Shown here: in pieces, positions 22,972 to 33,163 of the stretch
Layout of the letters: the number at the start of each line of letters is the position of its first letter
Position numbering within the stretch: position 1 is the first letter of the stretch
DNA from: Branchiostoma lanceolatum
Lineage: Eukaryota; Chordata; Leptocardii; Amphioxiformes; Branchiostomatidae
Reading direction: 5' to 3'
DNA: 64,000 nucleotides
NCBI RefSeq assembly: GCF_035083965.1
Contig: NC_089726.1
Coordinates: forward strand, 25,424,103 to 25,488,102
The notes under the pieces: model-generated
Database searches by the model: none
What the model was told of the DNA's origin: nothing
Seen by the model: only the letters and a program-made list of their open reading frames with translations
Made by a program: the position numbers and the translations under genes

Positions 22972-22975
22972 TTAA

Positions 22976-23376
22976 GATTACCTCTCTACATTGCGCTCGG
23001 GGGGGAGTTAGTCACGGACCCTACTTTGCCACGGGAGGGAGTTGGGCATTCTCCACGGCCGCTGGTATATTTCCATTCAAGATGGCGCCCGCATACTAAT
23101 GAGCCGGCCGGGCGTCCAGAGTTAATGTATGCAAGAAGGCGTCGGAAGGCCGAGCGAACCCGATCGCCCGGGCAACCCGAGAAATAATGTATGCGGCTTC
23201 TCTGCTACGTCACGATCTTCCCGAAATAGCTCAGCGGAGACACCCGCGCGTGGTATTTCACAACAAAAACAAAAGGTTGGTGTCATTGTTAAACATGGCT
23301 GAGACTCTCTGGCGGGAAAAGGGTGGCAAAATGAAGATCAATGCATCAATTAGATCAAAGTCACAACGGTTTGGAG
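22976..23376 (+). promoter_or_regulatory. CpG-rich 5' region of the RecQ-like gene
   Basis: CpG-rich sequence begins right after the TTAA foldback element and precedes the RecQ-like coding exon. It includes an aagatggcgcccgc motif near 23080 (YY1-like CCAT/AAGATGGC) and gtgacgta-type sites (tacgtcacg near 23206). No TATA box is obvious. The transcription start cannot be fixed. An alternative short ORF with an ATG at 23296 overlaps in another frame. Confidence 0.4.
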
Positions 23377-25731
23377 ATGGCGGAGAGACAGGAAAACGAC
23401 GGAGATGGTTCAAAAAACCTGCGGGCTAATGCCTGCCGTGCCTCTAGAGAGGGGAGGGTACCTTGCCACCACGATGCCTGCAGTGCTAACGGGGCATTTT
23501 ACATGGAGGTTTGTCAGAACTTGTTTTTAATATAGGATGTGTGTCTTGCAATTGATCTTTAGTAAACAGGGAGAAAGAAACATGGAATGCATGTACTCTT
23601 GCTTTTCATATTCATTTCTGATTCTGATTCAGGCATTTTGAATACATATTTAGGTTTACTGCATTTGATGTGTGTCACCTTTGCTTGTTGTTACAAACTT
23701 TAGCACACCTTTGATAGTAAATTATGTTGTCACTTGTTTCTCTTTCATAGTACATAATGTTATTTGTCACTTGTTTCAGGTGACTGAACAAGCAGGTGAG
23801 GAGTTTTCGGTGAGAAGCGAGGCGTTAAGTGTCAAAGTCACTGCCACAAGGCCAGAGCAAGCTGCCAAAAAGGCTGGACTCATTCTTCATGCTGGAGCTT
23901 TCATACACTCCTACTCAAGTGGGCAGCCACCGTATCCTGTCAGCGTGGAAGGAAAAATCAAGGAGGTGAGCTATGATCTGTGGTACATTTTAGATGTGCA
24001 TGACAACAAGAGGTTCCCTGCTATTGTTTGCAAGCCCACGTACGTTAAAGTGTTACTAGAAAACCCTCATGCAGAGAACGCTCCCCCCAACCCCTCCACT
24101 GCTCCACCTATTGAGGAAGCCAACTTTAATGACCCGCTGGAGGAGGGCCTCAGACGAGTGTTCAAGCTCACAGCCTTCAGACCAGGACAGAAGGATATTG
24201 TAAATGCGATTTACTCTGGGGAAAACACTTTTCTGGTGTTGCCAACAGGAGGTGGGAAGACCCTGTGCTTCACCCTACCAGCCCTTCTAAGGAAAGGCGT
24301 ATCGGTGATAGTGATCCCCTTGCTGGCCCTCGGAGCAGACCTTCTGAGGAGATACGAGGAGAAGGGAATACCAGCCATCTTCTTGTCACACCTTACAGCA
24401 GAGGCAACCCTTAACGCCACCATCCATGATCTCAACAGCACAACTCCAAAAACAAAGCTACTGATAATAACACCGGAAACTCTTATCGACAAGGCAGTGG
24501 TGTGGGACAGTGTGGTGAGATTGAAGGAAAGGGGGCTCCTGGAGATGGTGGTGTTGGACGAGGCCCACTGCATGGACCAGATGGGCCATGAGTTTCGACC
24601 CACGTACCTGAAGTTGTCCAAACGTACCGAGCTACAAGCACAGATTGTTGCCTGTACGGCCACCGCCACCCCCACAACAAAACAGTTCATCATCACGAAT
24701 CTACAGATGGAGAACTGCCGTATATTCTACACATCAGTGGACAGAAAAAACATTCAGTACTGTGTAAGGTTAAAGGGGAAGACAAGGGAGCAGTGCCACG
24801 GTCAGGTGTGCGAGGCTGTAATAGAACACAAGGAATAATGCGGGATCATATATTGCCAGACGGTAGATGACGTCAAAGACATTCACTATCAGTTACAAGA
24901 GAATGGGATAAAGACAGTTAAATATCACGGCACCGGGACGGGTCAGAATGCACAGGAGGGGAGACAAAGCCTGTCAGATTGGCAGAGAGGACTGAAGGAC
25001 GTTTTGGTTGCTACAAAGGCTGTAGGGGCGGGGATCGACAAACCCGATGTAAGGTTTGTGATTCACCTAGGGTTCTCTTTCTCAATCCCAGATTACTTGC
25101 AGGAATCTGGACGTGCTGGGAGGGATGGCAGGCTTGCAAAATCAATTCTGTTCTACAGCCCCAAGGACAAGGCCCTGCATGTGAAACGGATAGGGGAAAT
25201 AGGAGATGAGATCTACAGAGGTCAAGCTCTTAAGCGACTTTCTGACATTATGAGCTTTTGTGAATCAGAACTGTGTAGGAGAAAGATTCTGTTGGAGGCA
25301 TTTGAAGAAGAGACGAGCACGTACGAATGCAATCAAACGTGTGATAATTGCCTCAACCCAACTGTGGCAAGAGAGGTAGTCCTCACCAGGAAGCTGCCAC
25401 CATGGTGAGGTGTGCATCTTCCATCCGGCACATTGTCCCACAGTCCCCTCCAACACTACTGGCAAGAGTTTTCTTGGGACTTGGGACTGGGCAAGCGGTG
25501 AAGACGCAGAAGTTGGATCAGCTATCTGAGTTTGGTCTTGGAAAAAACTCTGGCTTCAATTTGAAAATGTGTGAAAAATTCATGCGCGCACTGACTAGAG
25601 CAGATATCCTACAAGAAGTACTGGTGCCGAAAAGTTCCACCCAGAAATTTGCCTCTCTGTACATCCTCCCAGGGAGGATGGCAGAGTCTACTATCCAAAA
25701 TGATGTACACGTGACCTTATTCATAAGGTGA
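23377..25731 (+). pseudogene. RecQ-like ATP-dependent DNA helicase, broken by one stop and one frameshift
   Basis: Exon 1 (23377-23508) starts MAERQENDGDG and joins in phase, through a GT-AG intron (23509-23779), to exon 2. After an N-terminal region possibly forming a small OB-like fold (EGKIKEVSYDLWYILDV), all RecQ helicase landmarks follow: FRPGQKDIV (motif 0), PTGGGKT (Walker A), VVLDEAHCMD (DEAH), CTATATP (motif III), IIYCQT, VATKAVGAGIDKPDVRFVIH (motif V region) and QESGRAGRDG (motif VI). The RecQ zinc-binding cluster follows, C-CRR...C-x3-CDNC. An in-frame TAA at 24836-24838 interrupts at a non-catalytic position. Near 25380-25408 the frame shifts, and an RQC-like tail continues to 25731. 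RecQ enzymes unwind DNA 3' to 5'. The good motif conservation suggests recent loss or a sequence/assembly error. Confidence 0.8.
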
Positions 25732-26737
25732 TTTTGTATTCTACAGTCATGCTATGTATGTATGTATGTATCCTTTTCAAAGTGACACGAATATTTGTAG
25801 CTAATGTGCTTAAAAGGATCTTTTTTTTATTCCCTGTTTGTATCTGTTTAAACTACATCTATTTTCATTACCAGTCAGTACTTGTAATTCTTTTCTGACT
25901 GACCACGTTAATGTGAGAGATACTTCAGTGATGTACGTATTGTTACTCTTACCTTTATCTACGCGTGTTGTGACCGAGGTTTAGTATGTACAGCTTTGAT
26001 CTTAATATATACTGGAAGGTTTCCTTGAATTGCTAAAGGAAAAACAAAGAAACGAGGGACGATTTTCATTGTTATGTGGAATAAACCTCATTACCAATTG
26101 ACTTGTGTGACTCCATTGTTAGTAATCTGTGAACCAATACACCACAAAGGACAACTAAAGGTAAACTATACACATCATTTATTTACACCCTTGTAAAGTA
26201 CAACTCAAAATGAAATAAAAACTCTCAAAAATCCTCCATATCATGCAACAAAGGACTGCCATAAAGCTTGCAAATATAAGTGAAATGTGTAGATATATAA
26301 TCATTTACATGCATATGAAGTGCAGCATGAAATTATATCATTTGTTTTTCAAAAGTGTATGCAGTTATCACAGCTGTTTAGGCCACAAAGTTGTCTTAAG
26401 ATGGACTAGATAAATTTGTACAGCTAGTATATATATATAAAGGAACATCTCATAGAGAGTGGACTCTTAAGACAAGTATGAAAATTCATCAAGTACAGTG
26501 AGACAAAGTAGGGACAAGAGTAGACGTGTCCCTACTCTCTTGCACTTCTCACACATGTTCAACTCTACCTATAACTCCACTGTGACTATTCACCAAAAAT
26601 AACCTGAAGTTAGCATAGCACATGTACTACACCATGTCATTGTCACGTCAGGCAATTTCAATCACTACAGAAACTGCCGAAGCTTGACATACCAATTTTC
26701 TTTTATGCCTTTAGAAAGTAATGGAAACGTTAGCAAT
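25732..26737 (+). other. 3' UTR of RecQ-like gene and unassigned sequence
   Basis: A short (TATG)n tract lies at about 25753-25771. A polyadenylation signal AATAAA is at 26080-26085, about 350 bp after the last stop, so the transcript probably ends near 26100. From there to the element at 26738 nothing is recognised except a short TA tract near 26430. Confidence 0.45.
26080..26085 (+). terminator. Polyadenylation signal AATAAA
   Basis: Canonical hexamer on the plus strand, about 350 bp downstream of the RecQ-like reading frame. No other canonical hexamer is closer on that strand in the stretch I read. Confidence 0.45.
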
Positions 26738-27529
26738 CGGCTATTCCAAGATCAGGGTGCGCCAGGGTGGTGCACTTGGGCCCAAATTTCAAGTTTCATA
26801 TTTTCCGCTGTCAGTACAGAATATTGTACTACAAGTCATCCCTAACAAGGAACTTTTTAAATTTTTCGATAACGACAAGCGGTTCTGGAGTTATACACTT
26901 TTAATCTTGCATGTTCACTTCAAATTTTGGCAGTATACGGACACTACAGCCCAAGTACGTTCAATAACATTTCTTGTGTCTTTCAAAGATTGAATTATCA
27001 ACTTGCAACATAACTATAAACAATGTTTTCCCTATTGTACTGCCTTGATTTTAAGAAGTATTTTGGGTTGACTTAGTTTCCTAAACAATATGCACTTATC
27101 TTCAATGTTTGGTAAAAAAAAATGGCAAGTTGAAAAATGTAACATAACATGAGTGTTATTCTATTAATGAATCAATTAATGAAGAGCATCCTATTAATGT
27201 CTTCTGTTTGTTACAAAAGTTTATCCAAAAGTTTTAGGAAAACCTTATTACAAGTAACTGCGCTGCTAAGGAGCTGTGATGTAAGCTAATAACTAATGAA
27301 CTCTAAGGTATACGGACACTACAGAATATCAGTAATACTAGAAGGCCTGTTTTCAGAAATTGTACTATACATTTCTGGCTCCTATATAATCATATGAAGG
27401 CCAAATGACCTGAAACTTGGACTGGGGTAGTTCTGGGCTGTGTTCAAGACCTTTACTTAATATTGATTTTGAAATATTACGGTATGATATATGATTTGGG
27501 GATATTTTAACTAAAATTAAAAACTTATA

Positions 27530-28757
27530 AACTACGCACAAAAAGTTCGGAAACTTAACTTTGGTCGATCATATTTCCGTTATTTTTTACCGATTTCAAT
27601 GTATTATATATCATTTAAAAGCTTTTGTGATTTCCTTTCCAATGATACCAAATTTATTGTGATTGCGAGTTCATGAAACGAGCATCAGGCCTGCTGAAGT
27701 GAGTGGGTCGAAGAAATAAATTGCCCAGATTTCCTTACTATAGTCAAACATGCTATTCCGTACATATTCTTCTGTTGATATTGACTTCTGTACGAGGGTA
27801 TTGTGAAAAATCAACAAGAATAAACAAGACATATTCATGAAAGCTAAATTCTTTATCACTGAACCAACAATCTGTGTCTTAGTAACAGGTTAGCAAGGAG
27901 TCTTAGGAACGGGTGGCCCAGCCACGCGCTGTCACTACAGCACGGCACCTCCTCCTCATACTCGTCACCAGTCGCGCAATGCGATGCTGTGGGATAGCGT
28001 CCAATTCCTCCACCAGCAGTCGTCCTAGGTCAGCTAGCGTTGTTCTCTCGGTCACTCTTGCACGGACAGCTCGCCCAAGCTGATCCCATAGATGTTCGCT
28101 GGGTCCAGGTCCGGGCTCTTAGAGGGCCACTCCATCCTCTCTACACCTGCATGCTGAAGATGGTCTGCGATTATCCCTCCCGGTGTGGGCGGGCGTTATC
28201 ATATTGCAGCAAGGCAGTCGGCCCCATGTTATGAAGGAAAGAGATGGCCACTGGATCAAGTACTGTGTCACGATATCTTTCTGCATTGAGGGTTCCTGGT
28301 ACAATGACAAATCTTGTCTTTCCCCTGGAGGTAATGCCTCCCCATACCATGACGCTGCCACCACCAAATGTTGTGGTGTAAACAATTGGATCTTCGATTA
28401 GCTAAAAATAAACTTGGATGTTCTGTGTGCTAGAAATAACCTTGGATGGTCTGTGTTCTAAAAATAACCTTAGAACCTGAGGAAACAATATATTGAATCA
28501 TCATCCGCGCCCAGACCAATAGGATGTCACAGCGCTCGTATGACACCAACAGGGAATTTTGGGCACTTTTTCTCTGTGACCCACTCACGTTATTAGTCCT
28601 GGTACTTGTTCCGTGGGTTTTCAATCACAATACGTTTGTTATCATAGAAAGGGAATCAGACAAGCTTTATAATGATATATAATGGATCAAAATCGGTAAA
28701 AAAACAACGGAGATATGATCAACCAAAGTTAAGTTTCCGAACTTTTTGTGCGTAGTT
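27530..28757 (-). mobile_element. Tc1-like element, defective, nested
   Basis: TIRs of about 90 bp begin AACTACGCACAAAAAGTTCG at 27530, with the complement ending at 28757. A TA target dinucleotide is present on both sides (27528-27529 and 28758-28759). Inside, on the minus strand, lie the remains of a Tc1 transposase. Near 28395-28470 a short unit of about 32 bp (around aaataaccttggatg) is repeated two to three times where the N-terminal DNA-binding region should be. The element sits within the 4.56-kb element and is therefore younger. Confidence 0.9.
27895..28390 (-). pseudogene. Tc1 transposase remnant (C-terminal catalytic half)
   Basis: Minus-strand translation in shifting frames gives Tc1 landmarks: FGGGSVMVWGGI, then LLQYDNARPH (second catalytic Asp), then MEWPSKSPDL with the E-H-W-like region, and a C-terminal tail ending near RGWATR. 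A frameshift lies just after DNARPH. The N-terminal HTH domains and first catalytic Asp region are missing or replaced by short repeats. The protein cannot be active. Confidence 0.85.
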
Positions 28758-31298
28758 TAGTTCTGTACGGCTGTTTCCAAACATGTGTCACTGAGGCTCT
28801 AAAATCAATTTAAATATATTTCAAAATTGATGTTGGCAGTTCAAAGGTACATACTTTGGGCTTAGTATTCAAAGATCTCTGCACAACGCCTCTTGGTTAC
28901 AGTGATACAGGTCTTCTTTGTAATGGGTCACTAAGGGGGTACGGACAGACTGCAAGACTGTAAGTAAAGTTACTTACAGTATACCTAAACGAAGAACACA
29001 AGATGAATACCATTCCTTATTATTTTCCATTTCTTGTGTCCGCAACAACAGGAAACTGACTTTGATTTGCAGTGACACCTTGTGGCAACATTTCATGGTC
29101 ATTTATTGTTAAGCGATGATAACGTCTTGCTTTCATCTTATGTGGGGGGAACGGTCAAATACAAAATTTTAAAGTTCAGGCACTTTGATAGCTAAACTAT
29201 GATAGTATTTCATTCTGTATATACTTCCACATAAGATTCTAGCTTTTATACATGGGAAGCACATCAAGGAACTTTTGTATGATCATTATATGAACATGAT
29301 TGTACATGTATTTGGGGGTACGAACGGGACACAACAGGTACAAATATTGTCTGCAGGAACTTATTCAAACCTTTTAAAACACATTTATTCACTAATATAA
29401 GTTGAGTAAATCATATGCAAATACTGTAATAGTGTCTAAATTAATAAAAAGTGAGCTGGACATTACTAGTATTTACATTGCAGCATGAACAGCTCTACCT
29501 ATATGGCTTTACAATATACAAGTATTTTCCTTTAATGTCATTGGTATGTAAAGGATTCTAATTACTGCTTATATTTTCTAAATATCATTGGTAACAATAA
29601 CATAACATCTTATACCAAAACGTGTACATACTAGTATTTGAGTTTGCTAAAACTAGTAATAAAAGAAACTGGGGGTTGCTTGGTGGGTGGTCTGCAAGAT
29701 AAAAAATGTAGTTTAAATGGAATTATTAGCAGCCATCTTCCCACCAAAAGAATTCTAATTTTTAAAGCAATAACACTACTTAAACTTGTATGCATGTTTT
29801 ACATAATGTACTCTACTTTTCAATAACTTAAGAGCACCGGAACTGCTCTCTAAAGTTGGTGAGAACTGGATAATCAGATGTAGGCTAATGAAAAAATCTG
29901 TGAAGGAAAATGTTGATAAATTCATCAGAAACTACTGTTTTTACTGAGGAGAGCAACTGTTTGTGTCTTTTAAGTCTTTAGTTAATGTCTTTTTAGCAAT
30001 TGGAACGCCATTTTCCACAGTTTTTTGCTAAACACTAAAAGTGGGGGTATGGATGGGACAGGTTGGGGGTACGGACGGGACATTTCGGGTTTATTGTGCT
30101 ATATCAGGCAAGGTCTTTTTCACAGAAATCCAAATCACATAAAATTTCACCAAATCTCACGAGACTTGAAGCTTGAGTGAAAGAGATGCTATAAGATATT
30201 CAGGTTCACACAAATATTACAGGTGCTTTATACCAATATTCTTGTCCTTCATATTGTCTTTAGTCAGATGGTATCACTTGGTGGAAAGTTTCAACAACAA
30301 GAAAAACTTTGGCATTGATCCACCATCTGGGAAGTCCAAATCACGCAAAATCTCACCAAATCTGACGAGAATTCGAGCTTGCGTGAAAGAAAGGTTCAAC
30401 TTGTACTGTTGTGTAGGATAACAAATAAGATTTGGGACAAAAGCCTTTAAAATGCAACAAAAGTGAAATTGGAATCATGTATGGTACTAACATGGAATAT
30501 GGTATACGGACACTACACGTGGTAAACGGACACTACAGCTGGGCAATTTTTGACATTATTTCATGTTTATACAATGACAGTGCTAAGTGGCTTTGGTAAT
30601 AAGGCCACCACCATAAGATGTTTCAGATCATATAGTTCACCTGCACCAATAGCTTTCATATTCTTTTTGATAAACCTCTTTTACCAGTATACGGACACTA
30701 CGCATTTTTTCGGACAACAACTAGAGGCAACTGTAATCCATCTGCCATAGTATCCCAAAGTGCAAGCAGGACAAAAACACATCTTTATGTTACATATGGC
30801 TATACCAACTGAGTAACATGCAAAATGGCCAGTTCCATCACCATTTTTTTACTGCAAGGATATTTTTTAGTATAATGTGTAAAAAACAGCATTTTTCATA
30901 ACGTTCAATACATATTGAAATTGTGCTCATGGAAAGAAAAAAATGTCCAATTATCCTCTAGTTTTTTGCACAACATATAAGATTGGGCTAGTCTTATCAT
31001 AAAACTCAGTTCTTAGTTATTTTTTTTTCATCACAAGATAGTTAAATGCTGATTTCAAAAATTGCATTATTAAAGTGCACCGATATAACGCATATTTTAG
31101 GCCAATTTTGGGCATTAAATTGGTCACAGCATAATGTTTTGAACATTTATTTTCCAACAAACTGCAGGATTGTCTGGAAAATGACTGTATTTGGATAATA
31201 AGATTAAAAAATACCAACAGGATGTGATAAAAGCAACCTAAGAAGACGATAACGATGAAAGGTGCTATTGGCGCACCCTGATCTTGGAATAGCCGAAT

Positions 31299-31393
31299 GA
31301 ATAGTAATTTTGACCTCAGATCAGGTATAATACAGAGAGGCATATCACATTTTGATAGTTATCTGAAACTTTGCATTTCAACACAGTAGAAAA
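31299..31393. other. Short unassigned spacer
   Basis: Sequence between the 4.56-kb element and an exon-like ORF. Nothing is recognised. Confidence 0.3.
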
Positions 31394-31773
31394 CTAATCT
31401 GTTGGAACATTTGCCCTGAACACAGAAGGTACTCGCCTCCTCTGTGGAAAGATTCTGTCAAAGTTTGACCTGACTTTGTCACAGCCCTTCATATACACAT
31501 TACAGCGATCATTTGGGACAAATTTCTGACTTCCAGACTGAGAGAGGGGGTAGACCTTTTGCTTTCTGCGCTCCTTGTCGTATTTGAAAAACTGTTCCTG
31601 TAAACAGAACAAGCATACCAACACCTGGTCCCTTAGAGTACTCTCCAAGCAGCTAGGGTTTCGGCTGGTTTTTAACGTGTTTTTAGGCGTTTTTGTCATG
31701 CCTTCTACTTTGTCATCGTTTTTGTTGTGTCGCAAACCCAAGCTCTGCAGGCAGACGGAAGCTTCAATGCCTA
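31394..31773 (-). CDS. Possible terminal exon of an unidentified gene
   Basis: On the minus strand an open frame follows a splice-acceptor-like ttattag and runs about 120 codons to a stop at 31394. It reads ...LQSLGLRHNKNDDKVEG then VLVCLFCLQEQFFKYDKERR and ends in VPSVFRANVPTD. I do not recognise the family. It is basic and Cys-containing, with no clear motif. About 130 bp of it (31628-31755) is duplicated in inverted orientation at 32893-33025. A second small minus-strand ORF upstream (31941-32168, with SSGTTAQMAWIVVEYRGDF) could be an earlier exon of the same gene. This is inference. Confidence 0.35.
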
Positions 31774-32892
31774 ATAAACATAATCACTCCAACACATAAC
31801 AAGCGTTTCACAAGTTAGTGCGAAGCGTGCCCGGCCAGGCACGGGATTCCCTCCCCACGCGCCACAGAATTTCCGGCCTAGTCTCACCATGGACATAATC
31901 CTCGGTCTATCGGTCGTGGCCATGTTTTCATGCCATGTTCTTACGCTTCCCCTACTCCTTGGCTAACTGCAATTACTTTCGTATGAAAATAATAGCTCAA
32001 CGTGCAAAATAATAGCTCAACGTGCAACCAAAGACATCTGGAGTTTACAAAGTCTCCACGATACTCAACTACGATCCAGGCCATTTGGGCCGTCGTACCA
32101 GAAGACGATGTACAGCCCGAAATAGCCATAGATTCTCTCATTTTTAATCCCCACTGCGGAAATGCCATGCTGTAGTGGGAGGATATCGTTGAATCTCAAA
32201 AAGTCTCTAAACTACTACCCACAAATAACGTTACATACAAAACCGAATCAGGACGCCATGTTGGAAAGTCGCTTCATGTCCGTCAGCAAATGACTTGCCT
32301 ATCGTGACCGCACTTCATTTACACCATCAAAGAACAAAGCACACAAAAATTTGTACAATCCTCTGGTGTCGTGGGGATTTTTTAGTCTCTGTTGGTAGCA
32401 CTCCGTCGCCAATTTCGCTGTCACTGTTGTTGAAAAGTTCCGTCCAATCTGAACACAGCGAGCGGCGGCATTGGTAACCGCATGTAACGTAAACAAGGCG
32501 CGTGTTCCCGTTCATAATCCATTTAACGATGCCTGAGATAATGATTATAATAATTACTAGTAATGCAGTTCAAGTTAATACGTAATACATATTTATTTTA
32601 TATGTCTTGTTCATGCATCATTGTATTTTTTTTTGAAGGTTTCCAATTGAAATGTACGTTATGATGCTATCAATGATCATGCCGGCGTGAGATCGTGGAC
32701 ACCAGCCTGTCGCATGAATAGGGCAGTCAGCGGGGGACCGGCGCGGCCTGGTGAATGCCGTTCTACACTTGCCGGATGTGTGATAATCCGGGGCAGTAAA
32801 ATTGTTACCACTAATGATTATCTAATGGTTCTCAGGGAGGAGTACTGTCACCTTTTTTTCAATGGAAGTAAATAGGTTTGCCCCGCCCCGAG
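31774..32892. other. Unassigned, partly CpG-rich interval
   Basis: CpG-bearing sequence at about 31820-32100 and 32270-32515 may be promoter and early exon sequence for the minus-strand ORF at 31394-31773. A direct duplication of caaaataatagctcaacgtg lies at about 31985-32025. No confident exon could be defined. Confidence 0.3.
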
Positions 32893-33025
32893 GTCAGTGC
32901 CTGCAGAGCTTGGGTTTGCGACACAACAAAAACGATGACAAAGTAGAAGGCATGACAAAAACGCCTAAAACACGTTAAAAACCAGCCGAAACCCTAGCTC
33001 TGCTTGGAGAGTACCTTAGAGGTGA
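32893..33025 (+). repeat. Inverted duplicate of part of the exon at 31394-31773
   Basis: The plus strand from ctgcagagcttgggtttgcg to agagtacctta repeats, in opposite orientation, 31628-31755, with only two or three small indels. It immediately abuts the downstream end of the ankyrin ORF on the minus strand. Confidence 0.8.
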
Positions 33026-33163
33026 TGGCTCACTGTGGCGCTTAGTATTGTGGATGTCAAAGCCACTTCTAGACTTGTAACTTGCTCTGGCACTTCCAAT
33101 CAGCTGAAGATTAACATTCAGTCTCTGGAGTGTCTTAAGGGTTGTCTGGCCAGAACAGTACTG

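Larger units (their letters stand above)
26738..31295. mobile_element. 4.56-kb DNA transposon with 28-bp TIRs and 3-bp AAT duplication
   Basis: The left terminus begins CGGCTATTCCAAGATCAGGG and continues TGCGCCA. The right terminus (31268-31295) is its complement. AAT flanks both ends (26735-26737 and 31296-31298). The interior carries nine same-orientation copies of related motifs. Five are GTAxACGGACACTAC (26933, 27308, 30502, 30522, 30687). Four are GGGGGTACGGACGGGACA-like (28935, 29314, 30043, 30064). No transposase of its own is visible. The only transposase remnant belongs to a nested Tc1 copy (27530-28757). A 3-bp duplication is compatible with several superfamilies, so it stays unassigned. 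Confidence 0.7.
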
